From: JACPKO01 sp964406775
GTDB taxonomy: Bacteria > Patescibacteriota > Microgenomatia > Daviesbacterales > UBA10151
DNA: 9,867 nt
Assembly (NCBI GenBank): GCA_964406775.1
Contig: CAYOSW010000040.1
Span: 1-9,867, forward strand
Direction: 5' to 3'
This document shows positions 1 to 6,029 of this stretch, one piece after another. Under the pieces are notes generated by a model, which worked only from the letters and a program-made list of their open reading frames with translations, was not told the DNA's origin and made no database searches. The position numbers were made by a program, and so were the translations under genes. Numbering within the stretch: the first letter of the stretch is position 1; each line of letters begins with the position of its first letter.

Positions 1-157
1 TTGAACCCAGCGTAATTTCTTTATAAAGCTTGGACTCGATTTCGGGTTTGAGCTTTCTGGCCAGGCTGGAATAGTTCACCAGTCCTTCCTCAACAGACTC
101 GGAAAGAATGGGTGAAGATTTTATAATTGATTCGACCAGTTGCGGTACAGTTATCAT
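1..157 (-). CDS. Conserved hypothetical protein, N-terminal fragment (3' end outside window)
   Basis: Reading the minus strand from the ATG at 157 gives 52 uninterrupted codons that run off the left edge, so only the N-terminus is visible. It begins MITVPQLVESIIKSSPI and continues with a helical, charged stretch containing NYSSLARKLKPEIE. I have a general memory of similar small proteins (a 'NYSxLARxLKPEIE' block) annotated as hypothetical in candidate-phyla bacteria and archaea, but I cannot name the family or a function. No signal peptide or membrane segment is visible, so it is probably cytosolic. There is no Shine-Dalgarno sequence; a promoter-like element ends 7 nt before the ATG, which supports this start and a leaderless mRNA. 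It is divergent from alr, with 79 bp between the start codons. Confidence 0.7.
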   Translation of the reverse strand, partial: MITVPQLVESIIKSSPILSESVEEGLVNYSSLARKLKPEIESKLYKEITLGS

Positions 158-174
158 TGTTAAAATTTTAACAA
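157..174. promoter_or_regulatory. 18-bp perfect palindrome over -10 and start codon (candidate operator)
   Basis: The sequence TTGTTAAAATTTTAACAA reads identically on both strands. It covers the -10 element of the left-edge gene and the first base of its start codon, so a bound dimeric repressor would block that promoter. It ends 26 bp before the alr -35. Because it is AT-rich, chance or a simple DNA-bending tract remains possible. No regulator gene is visible in the window. Confidence 0.35.
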
Positions 175-193
175 ATTGTTAATTAAATAGCAA
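165..193 (-). promoter_or_regulatory. Sigma-70-like promoter of the left-edge gene, probably leaderless
   Basis: On the minus strand, TTGCTA (193-188) is followed after exactly 17 bp by TAAAAT (170-165). The ATG at 157 begins 7 nt after the -10 hexamer, where transcription would be expected to start. The predicted mRNA therefore has little or no 5' leader. No purine-rich ribosome binding site is present. The -10 lies inside an 18-bp palindrome. Confidence 0.55.
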
Positions 194-199
194 CGTCTC

Positions 200-228
200 T
201 TGAGCAAAGTCATTATTTAAGTTATGAT
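200..228 (+). promoter_or_regulatory. Sigma-70-like promoter of alr, probably leaderless
   Basis: TTGAGC (200-205) and TATGAT (223-228) are separated by exactly 17 bp. The alr ATG at 237 begins 8 nt after the -10, at the expected transcription start, so the message is predicted to be leaderless. No Shine-Dalgarno sequence precedes the ATG. Confidence 0.6.
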
Positions 229-236
229 TTCATCTA

Positions 237-1364
237 ATGCTAGGCTTTACCAAAGGCTTCTTCCACAAGAAATTCACTCCCTTAAATTTAATTACCATCT
301 CCAGGAATAATCTGGTAGAGAATTACCGGCAACTTTCCGCTGTTAATCCTAAAATAAAAGTCGCGCCGGTTTTTAAGTCGAATGCCTATGGGCACGGAAT
401 CAAGCTGGCCGGGGAAATTTTGGATAAAGTGGGAGCGCCTTTTTTATGCGTGGATTCTCTGTATGAAGCTTTTCAGCTTAAGAAAGCGAAAGTTAAAACT
501 CCAATTCTGATTATGGGTTATATCCACGAAAAGTCGCTCGCGGTAAAAAAACTGCCCTTTTCTTTTGCAATTTATGATTTAATTCACGCGCAGGTTTTAA
601 ACCAGTATCAGAAAGGGGCAAGGGTCCATATTTTTGTGGATACGGGAATGCACAGGGAAGGCGTAACTATGGATCAGCTGGGGGATTATCTCTTGGAACT
701 CAAAAAACTTAAAAATATAGAGGTAGAAGGACTAATGACTCATCTGGCTGATTTGCCCAATCCCGGTTCGGATTTGACGAAGTTTCAAATTGAGAATTTC
801 AGGAAAGCTAAAAAAATGGTTCTTGAAGCCGGTTTTGAACCAAAATGGTTTCATTTGGGAGGAATCTATGCGCTTGTAAAAGACTTTGATGAGTGCAATA
901 TGACCCGGGTCGGTAAAGCTGTTTACGGAATAAATGACGGCGATTCCAAACAGTTTAATCTGGGAATTAAGCCCGCTCTTAAATTAGCTACAACAATTGT
1001 CCAGATAAAAAGAATTAAAAAAGGTGAGAAAGTAGGGTACTCCGGGACTTTTACAGCAGTAAAAGATATGGATATCGGAATACTTCCTTTAGGGTATAAC
1101 GACGGTGTTGACAGAAGGCTGTCGGGAAAGGGGATAGTTACCGTAAATGGTGCGGAATGTCCGATTATAGGTCTCATAAGTATGAATATCACGACGATTG
1201 ATTTGTCGGCCGTAAAAGAGCCTGTTTTGGGGACTGAGGCGGTAATTTTCTCGGATAATCCGGATGAACCGAATTCCGTTGTAAATGCTTCAGCAAGAGG
1301 CGGAATATTGCCTCACGAAATGCTAATTCATATCGCAGAGTCTACGAAGAGAGTTATCGTCTAA
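237..1364 (+). CDS. alr: Alanine racemase (PLP-dependent), divergent active site
   Basis: It interconverts L- and D-alanine in the cytosol, supplying D-Ala for peptidoglycan. At 375 aa it has the usual family length: an N-terminal PLP-binding barrel followed by a C-terminal beta domain. Visible motifs are the PLP lysine K47 in KSNAYGHG, DTGMHREG with R140, H169 in MTHLAD, R224 in TRVGKAVYG, the second catalytic base Y268 in VGYSGTF, LGYNDGVDRRL (285-295), and M316 in ISMN. By alignment from memory to the Geobacillus enzyme, several positions differ. The carbamylated lysine two residues before DTG is F133. The HxxNS phosphate-binding block is H-L-G-G-I (207-210). The D after M316 is N317. The usual C-terminal YE is H360-E361. 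It may be a divergent alanine racemase or have another amino-acid specificity. The ATG at 237 is chosen because the promoter places transcription start there. Its stop overlaps the convergent neighbour by 4 bp. Confidence 0.93.
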   Translation: MLGFTKGFFHKKFTPLNLITISRNNLVENYRQLSAVNPKIKVAPVFKSNAYGHGIKLAGEILDKVGAPFLCVDSLYEAFQLKKAKVKTPILIMGYIHEKSLAVKKLPFSFAIYDLIHAQVLNQYQKGARVHIFVDTGMHREGVTMDQLGDYLLELKKLKNIEVEGLMTHLADLPNPGSDLTKFQIENFRKAKKMVLEAGFEPKWFHLGGIYALVKDFDECNMTRVGKAVYGINDGDSKQFNLGIKPALKLATTIVQIKRIKKGEKVGYSGTFTAVKDMDIGILPLGYNDGVDRRLSGKGIVTVNGAECPIIGLISMNITTIDLSAVKEPVLGTEAVIFSDNPDEPNSVVNASARGGILPHEMLIHIAESTKRVIV

Positions 1365-2929
1365 TTAGGATTTGGAAACCGGTCCTTAATTGAGGGACTA
1401 TAAGCGCATTCTAAGAAAAACAATATTACTTGTATGGTGTCGTTGTATGAGTGAATGCAATTATTATTATCTTTAATCCGCTTACCTTTTGAGTCTACAT
1501 ATAAATCTTGCGAGATAGTTCCGTGCATTTCAAAAAGGCTGTCGAATGTGTTGATCGGGAGTTCAATTTTTTGTGAGTTAACGTTTTGATATATCCGCAT
1601 ATTCTTTTTATCATTAGTTATGTCTCTGATTAAACGGCAGGGATAACTGGAAGCATTTTTGCTGGTTGCGCATCTTGGTCCCACGGAACCGATACGGGAA
1701 TTTTCAGGAGGCACTTCTCCGTTAATCCTTAATCCCAGAGCGCAGTTTAAGTCCTCCTCAAATGTCCCTTCAGGCCCTTCAGGGTCACATCCGAATTCAG
1801 AAACTTTTTTACCATTATAAAAATATGTTCCAAATCTGCTTTCCGCGTACCAATATCCCAGGAAAATAATCGGATTGAGGCCAACTGATTGGGATTTTTC
1901 GATTATCTTATAAACCTTTTCAGCGAACTCATTCTGGGGTCGTCCCGACCTCTCCGTATAGATTAGGCTATATAAGGCAATAAACTCATCAACTCTGGAT
2001 GTGTCAATATTGGTATCAAAAATATCAAGGGCAGGCTTAAGATAACCGCAACTACTAATACTTTGTCTGTTGTTTGTAAGTTGCTCAGGTGTTATGCAGG
2101 CGTTAAAAGAGCTTAGATCGATGCTTAATTGGGCATTGGTGGAATCCGGGATTTTATAAAAAATAGGTGCGTAGGTGCCGTCTCCTAATATTTCCGGATC
2201 GCTACAGAGTCCGCTTTCGTCGGTTACGGATTCTTCCTCCTGGGTGTCTGAATTTATTTGAATAATATTGCCTGGTGTATCAGGATCACACCTTGAAGGT
2301 TGAGAGATAACTGATTCAAGCTCCTGTTCGGGGCATCCTGTCTCAGGACAGTCTGTCGTGGGCGGGGAACTTTGAAATAGCGGATCCACAACCGGTTCTT
2401 CTGAAAGTATCTCGGAAATAATCTCAGGCACAATCTCTCCGTCGTCCTGGGCGAAAACCGTTGAATTTATATTGAAGCCGAAAATAGTTTTCTCCAATAT
2501 TCCCCGAGAGACTACCCTGAAATGAAAATTTTTAATAAGAATTTCTTTAGAGCTGCCGAAAAACGCAACATAAAGCTGATACTTTCCCGCGGGCAAATTT
2601 CTGGGAATCTGATAAATCCAAGTTCCCTGAGAATCCGTCCTCGAGACTGTTATCTGTTTTAAAGGGGAGAGATAAAATTTAATTTTAGAGTTAGGTTCAG
2701 CTTTTCCCGCTATTTGATCATTTTGAGAAACCAAATATTGCTTCGTACTCAGCATTTTACCGCTATCATAAGCTTTGGGAGGTTGGGCGAGGAACTTCTC
2801 GTAAAGCGGTGCGCGCAAAAACCAGACTAAAACTAAAATCCCCAAAAGCTCGGCGCAAATAAGTGTAAAAAAAAGTTTCTTTTTATTCTTCTTCCTCGGC
2901 CCGGGGAAATTTCCAGAAACTATCCGCAT
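1361..2929 (-). CDS. Membrane-anchored Ig-like protein with lysozyme/transglycosylase-like C-terminal domain
   Basis: This 522-aa protein is the last gene of the minus-strand array. A lysine-rich tail (residues 11-18) precedes a hydrophobic helix (about 19-38) ending WFLRAPL, with no clear cleavage site, so it is predicted to be a signal anchor with the rest outside the membrane. Residues about 63-140 form an Ig-like domain (QIAGKAEPNS, TDSQGTWIYQIP, LPAGKYQLYV), resembling bacterial Big_6-type domains. Residues about 160-255 are an acidic, Ser/Thr/Pro-rich low-complexity linker with several cysteines. The C-terminal part (about 335-515) resembles the lysozyme-like fold: GLNPIIFLGYWYAESRFGT with candidate catalytic E363, then EFGC (378-381) and DLNCALGL (393-400). 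Cysteines at 381, 396, 420, 431, 491 and 508 suit disulfides in an exported domain. A role in cleaving peptidoglycan, its own or a partner's, is inference. It lacks the six-cysteine tail of its paralogs. Confidence 0.8.
   Translation of the reverse strand: MRIVSGNFPGPRKKNKKKLFFTLICAELLGILVLVWFLRAPLYEKFLAQPPKAYDSGKMLSTKQYLVSQNDQIAGKAEPNSKIKFYLSPLKQITVSRTDSQGTWIYQIPRNLPAGKYQLYVAFFGSSKEILIKNFHFRVVSRGILEKTIFGFNINSTVFAQDDGEIVPEIISEILSEEPVVDPLFQSSPPTTDCPETGCPEQELESVISQPSRCDPDTPGNIIQINSDTQEEESVTDESGLCSDPEILGDGTYAPIFYKIPDSTNAQLSIDLSSFNACITPEQLTNNRQSISSCGYLKPALDIFDTNIDTSRVDEFIALYSLIYTERSGRPQNEFAEKVYKIIEKSQSVGLNPIIFLGYWYAESRFGTYFYNGKKVSEFGCDPEGPEGTFEEDLNCALGLRINGEVPPENSRIGSVGPRCATSKNASSYPCRLIRDITNDKKNMRIYQNVNSQKIELPINTFDSLFEMHGTISQDLYVDSKGKRIKDNNNCIHSYNDTIQVILFFLECAYSPSIKDRFPNPN
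2510..2878 (-). repeat. Shared N-terminal module, copy 1 (anchor helix + Ig-like domain)
   Basis: These codons (residues 18-140 of the 522-aa protein) match the start of the two upstream genes in order and spacing. Shared features are a helix with LIC-AE-(L/I)LGILVLVWFLR, the P-L that follows, a QYLV block, then GKA-x-P at the start of the Ig-like domain and a G-x-W-x-x-Q-I-P strand. Resemblance to the 1007-aa protein is closest. Even the DNA over the anchor helix is nearly the same in places, which points to tandem duplication. Confidence 0.8.
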
Positions 2930-2967
2930 ATTTTTAGTTTGCAGAATGGAGGGGTAATATGCAAGAG
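2930..2967 (-). promoter_or_regulatory. Conserved 38-bp intergenic spacer, copy 1
   Basis: It lies between the stop of the 1007-aa gene and the start of the 522-aa gene. On the minus strand it opens with CTCTTGCATATT and ends TTCTGCAAACTAAAAAT directly before ATG. It is identical to copy 2 at 31 of 38 positions. TTGCAT sits 17 bp before a weak -10-like CAAACT, which in turn is 6 nt before ATG; this is the same geometry as the leaderless promoters at 165-228. It has no Shine-Dalgarno sequence and no hairpin with a T-run. It could be a per-gene promoter, an A-rich translation signal, or an unselected relic of duplication. Confidence 0.6.
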
Positions 2968-5900
2968 TTATTCGGCTCCTGAGGGAGTGGAAGTCCCGCA
3001 GTTTGAGTCTTCAATACAGACAAACCAGTTACCGTCATCCCCGTAATCAGGCTCAGGGGCACACGAGTTGCCTCCGGTGATTTTCCACCTGTTATAACAA
3101 GCCCAGCCGTTTTCGCAGGAATAGGGCGTCTCGTCTTTCCAATTGTTCGGCTGGCAGGATTGATCGGGAGTGGTTGGGGAATTTGCGATCCCTTCAGGAT
3201 TATCGCATCTTGCTTCAGCTGCACATCTGAAATGCTTACCTTCAACTATTCTTGTTTCCGGCTGGCAGGAGGTATCATTTGAGGAGTAGAATAAATTATA
3301 GCAGGCGTAGCCATCCTTGCAGCTATACTCTGTTTCCCACTCCTCATATTCGCAGATAGCTTGAGAGTCTACTAATTCAAGCGGAGAATTTTGTGAATTA
3401 GTATTAATGCTGAGAGTAGTTGAGCCATTGGCAATTGGACGTTCTGTCTCTATATTAACTAGCTCAACAATTATATGATAGTCTCCGGTCTGTAAATCCG
3501 GGGATAAAGCGATAGAGCAACCATAGAGGCAGTTTTCTGTCTTTTCTTCAAGAAAAACCCTATTAAAATTAATATCCTCCAAATACCAACGGGTAACAAA
3601 ATTGGGATTTTCGATAGGATTTCCGTTTTGAGAAACAACAGTCGCAACATAGAGCGACTTATCCTCTACATAGGAGGAGATTATTTGGATTGTTATTTGA
3701 TCAAGGTCTAAATTAGTATTAAAAATGTCCGAAAAGTCTACTGAAGGGAAGATTTGAACTTCGCTTTGGTATTCAGTTAATACTCCCGTTGGCACTATGA
3801 TTTTTACCGCGCTCAAATCAATATTGAAATTATCCTTTGCAGCTTTTATAAATTGTTGCACTAAATTTTGCTCAGGGATTAGATTGAACCCAGAATCTAA
3901 CATAGCTGACAAGAAGACATCGCACTGGCCGTGAATGGCAAAATTCATAATGTGAAATTCAGTTAGAGAGTTTTTGGTTTTAAAGGAAGTAATAAGCTGA
4001 TGTTCATTGTTATGTAAGTGTGGATAACCACCTCCGCTAAAAGCTTCAAAAATATTGAGTTTCTGATCATCAATTTCATCTAACGAAAACCCCCGCCTAT
4101 TAAGGGTTGCATAAGTTGCTATGCGGTCAGTTCCCAGTTCATAAAAAGCTTGGCATAATTTATCCCTAGCTGACGAGCTGTTATAAGCAAAATCCAATCT
4201 GCGGTGAGATTTAATTTGATGTACAAGTTCGTGGGAGTAAAATAAGAATCCTGTTTGGTCGTTGTTCCAATGCCTTCTGGGGATTACAGAAAGATTGTCT
4301 ACGGTAAAGGCACCCATCCCAGAGTCTCCTAATCTTGCAAATGAATCATCATCTATTACAATGGTGGCACCGTTATTTAGGATGCTACTGATATCATAAC
4401 CCCATTGATCGTACGGTTCGGCTTCGTAACGACTAATATCGTCTGCTATGTAAAAGCGTCGACCAAATTTTCTCTCAAGCTGCGCAATAGTTTGATCCAG
4501 GTTTTTAAATACAAAATCGGCTGTATCTCTATCCACTGAATAAACAAGCCCTTTTTGAACATAGGGATAGATAGCTCGAGTAAAAAATATCCTTGCCGCC
4601 TGTCCTAAACCAAATGTTGGTGTTCCCTTCAATATAGGGAGATTGGTAGGAAGTTTAGTTCTTAGAACACGAGTTGCGCCTTCCTCGGCAGCCCTATGAA
4701 AAGCTGCTAAATCCTCCGGACTAAAGAGATTTCGAAGTTGAGATAAAGGAAAGCTGGATGAGGAATCAAGTTCGGCCCTTACTAACTTTCCTAAGCTAAC
4801 CAACTCATCGGCGTTTTTTGTAGTGTTTAATAATACCTTTCCTCCTTTTGCGGGGATTGGAAGGAAAGCTAGGGCTAAAATAAGATTACTCTGTTCCTCG
4901 TAAGTTAACTTATTGAAATTTCCAACCTCGACATATCGAAGTAGAGCTTTAGTGCCCAGGATCGGATCTGTCGTGGAGATTAAAGACTTGACAGGATCCC
5001 CAAAATTCTCATCCCACCAGATTTGATTCCAACCAAAGTCATTAATTGTTTTTTGTATTATTTCTGCCAGCTTATCTTCTTCAATATAAAGATCGTATTC
5101 TTTATATTGAATAGATTCAGAACTTACTATTTGTTGAAATCTTTTTGAATTGTCTATTTCCGGAAAATAATCAAGCAGAGCTCTAGGGTTGTAACCTGCA
5201 GAATAGACATTTTCTACTAATTTGTTTATAAACTCTTCGCTGCTATTTTGAGCATCCGCTATAAGATCCCGGTCAGGTCTTTGCGGGAGATAACACTGCT
5301 TACTTAATAAATTGCAGTAGCTCACTATTCCATCATAATTTGTCAAAAAGACATCCGCTCCGTCTTCGCAAGGCGAATCAACGCCGTCTTTCTCACAGTA
5401 GACGTAATATCCTAAAGACTGGATAGATTGAACCCATCTTCCGAAATTTTCACTAAAGTCAATTTGAAGATCGTCATCGGATTGCGCTTTGGCTAGAGGT
5501 AAGATTTTTTTATGGATATATTCAAGCTTATTTTTTAGTGTGCTCAGTAATTGGCTGAAGCGATTATTATAGGTAACCCTTAGTTTTATGGTTTTTAAGA
5601 AGGCGATGTTATTATTTGTATCGTAATTAACTACCGAAAAATGATATTTTTTTATATCAAGATCTTCAGGTATTTGAATATACCAGCTACCATTTTTATT
5701 GGAATCGGTATAAAACTTTTTATTTGAGGGAATTAGCAAAACACCCACCCTTGTTTCGGGGATTGCCTTGCCGGTTAAAAAATCTCCTTGCCTTACCAAG
5801 TATTGTTTCTTAGGATCCATAGAAATAACAGAGTACGTTTTTGAAGGGGCGATAAAAAACTTTTGACTTAAAGGGGAGCGTAAAAACCAAACCAAAACCA

Positions 5901-5991
5901 AGATTCCTAAAATCTCAGCGCAAATTAGTGAAACAAAAAGTTTCTTTCTATTAACCTTTTCAGGGAGAGCTTTCCTAAAAATCAACTGCAT
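2968..5991 (-). CDS. Membrane-anchored gluzincin-type zinc metalloprotease with Ig-like and six-cysteine domains
   Basis: A 1007-aa ectoenzyme. In order: basic tail; signal-anchor helix (about 18-38) ending WFLRSPL; Ig-like domain (about 65-140); a region shared with the 956-aa paralog (about 180-400), including TDPILG (341-346) and a hydrophobic LALAFLP helix (372-378) that recalls pre-toxin linkers; a protease domain (about 480-720); an Ig-like domain (about 762-865); and two six-cysteine modules (880-929 and 946-998). The zinc site is visible as HELVH (587-591) with catalytic E588, followed after 26 residues by ELGTD (618-622), the expected third ligand E618 of an ExxxD gluzincin. I recognise no named peptidase family. 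Peptidase activity is inferred from the motifs; the target could be a host or neighbour protein, or the cell's own surface. The start codon is supported by the match of the N-terminus to both paralogs and by the conserved spacer in front. Confidence 0.82.
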   Translation of the reverse strand: MQLIFRKALPEKVNRKKLFVSLICAEILGILVLVWFLRSPLSQKFFIAPSKTYSVISMDPKKQYLVRQGDFLTGKAIPETRVGVLLIPSNKKFYTDSNKNGSWYIQIPEDLDIKKYHFSVVNYDTNNNIAFLKTIKLRVTYNNRFSQLLSTLKNKLEYIHKKILPLAKAQSDDDLQIDFSENFGRWVQSIQSLGYYVYCEKDGVDSPCEDGADVFLTNYDGIVSYCNLLSKQCYLPQRPDRDLIADAQNSSEEFINKLVENVYSAGYNPRALLDYFPEIDNSKRFQQIVSSESIQYKEYDLYIEEDKLAEIIQKTINDFGWNQIWWDENFGDPVKSLISTTDPILGTKALLRYVEVGNFNKLTYEEQSNLILALAFLPIPAKGGKVLLNTTKNADELVSLGKLVRAELDSSSSFPLSQLRNLFSPEDLAAFHRAAEEGATRVLRTKLPTNLPILKGTPTFGLGQAARIFFTRAIYPYVQKGLVYSVDRDTADFVFKNLDQTIAQLERKFGRRFYIADDISRYEAEPYDQWGYDISSILNNGATIVIDDDSFARLGDSGMGAFTVDNLSVIPRRHWNNDQTGFLFYSHELVHQIKSHRRLDFAYNSSSARDKLCQAFYELGTDRIATYATLNRRGFSLDEIDDQKLNIFEAFSGGGYPHLHNNEHQLITSFKTKNSLTEFHIMNFAIHGQCDVFLSAMLDSGFNLIPEQNLVQQFIKAAKDNFNIDLSAVKIIVPTGVLTEYQSEVQIFPSVDFSDIFNTNLDLDQITIQIISSYVEDKSLYVATVVSQNGNPIENPNFVTRWYLEDINFNRVFLEEKTENCLYGCSIALSPDLQTGDYHIIVELVNIETERPIANGSTTLSINTNSQNSPLELVDSQAICEYEEWETEYSCKDGYACYNLFYSSNDTSCQPETRIVEGKHFRCAAEARCDNPEGIANSPTTPDQSCQPNNWKDETPYSCENGWACYNRWKITGGNSCAPEPDYGDDGNWFVCIEDSNCGTSTPSGAE
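2998..3156 (-). repeat. Six-cysteine module, copy in 1007-aa protein (second, C-terminal)
   Basis: Residues 946-998 have cysteines at 946, 959, 965, 977, 992 and 998. The landmarks are PYSCENGWACYNRWKI, then GG-x-SC, PEPDYGDDG and C-x-EDS-x-C. Fourteen consecutive residues (SC through KI) are identical to the copy in the right-edge gene. Over 44 bp (3080-3123 against 9051-9094) the DNA differs at three sites, all silent. This suggests recent duplication or gene conversion under protein-level constraint. I do not recognise the domain; three disulfides in a small extracellular fold are likely. Confidence 0.8.
3205..3354 (-). repeat. Six-cysteine module, divergent first copy in 1007-aa protein
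   Basis: Residues 880-929 repeat the cysteine order of the adjacent module (C880, C891, C897, C909, C923, C929). They keep W885, the YSC-x-DG-YACYN stretch and SC-x-PE, but lose the RWKI, DYGDDG and EDS landmarks. It looks like an older internal duplicate. Confidence 0.65.
5572..5943 (-). repeat. Shared N-terminal module, copy 2 (anchor helix + Ig-like domain)
   Basis: Residues 17-140 of the 1007-aa protein: KLFVSLICAEILGILVLVW helix, then MDPKKQYLV, GKAIPET, and an Ig-like strand pattern ending near residue 140. The stretch from MDPKK to the start of the Ig-like domain is closest to the 956-aa copy, while the helix is closest to the 522-aa copy. That pattern suits a middle duplicate. Confidence 0.8.
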
Positions 5992-6029
5992 ATTTTTAGT
6001 TTGCAGAACGGGAGGAGAATATGCAAGTC
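5992..6029 (-). promoter_or_regulatory. Conserved 38-bp intergenic spacer, copy 2
   Basis: It lies between the 956-aa stop (TAG) and the 1007-aa start. On the minus strand it contains CTTGCATATT at the left and TTCTGCAAACTAAAAAT immediately before ATG; the variable middle is pyrimidine-rich (CTCCTCC). Length and end sequences match copy 1. Confidence 0.6.

Noticed and set aside
923..1192. Open frame of 89 codons on the minus strand inside alr
   Set aside because: It is antisense to conserved racemase motifs, has no recognisable features, and is a shadow of the coding frame.
1381..1397. Small hairpin (GTCCTT, 5-nt loop, AGGGAC) after alr as a terminator
   Set aside because: The stem is 6 bp with a G-T pair and is not followed by a T-run. 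It also lies within the coding sequence of the convergent gene.
2944..2984. Plus-strand GGAGGGG followed by ATG, and GGAGGAG followed by ATG at about 6011-6022, as starts of antisense small genes
   Set aside because: The frames are only 7 and 15 codons long, the third spacer lacks the motif, and no other gene in the window uses a Shine-Dalgarno sequence.
2934..3245. 103-codon minus-strand frame over the end of the 1007-aa gene, and a similar 75-codon frame at 5996-6223
   Set aside because: Both are out-of-frame readings of the repeated cysteine-module DNA. They resemble each other only because the underlying DNA is duplicated.
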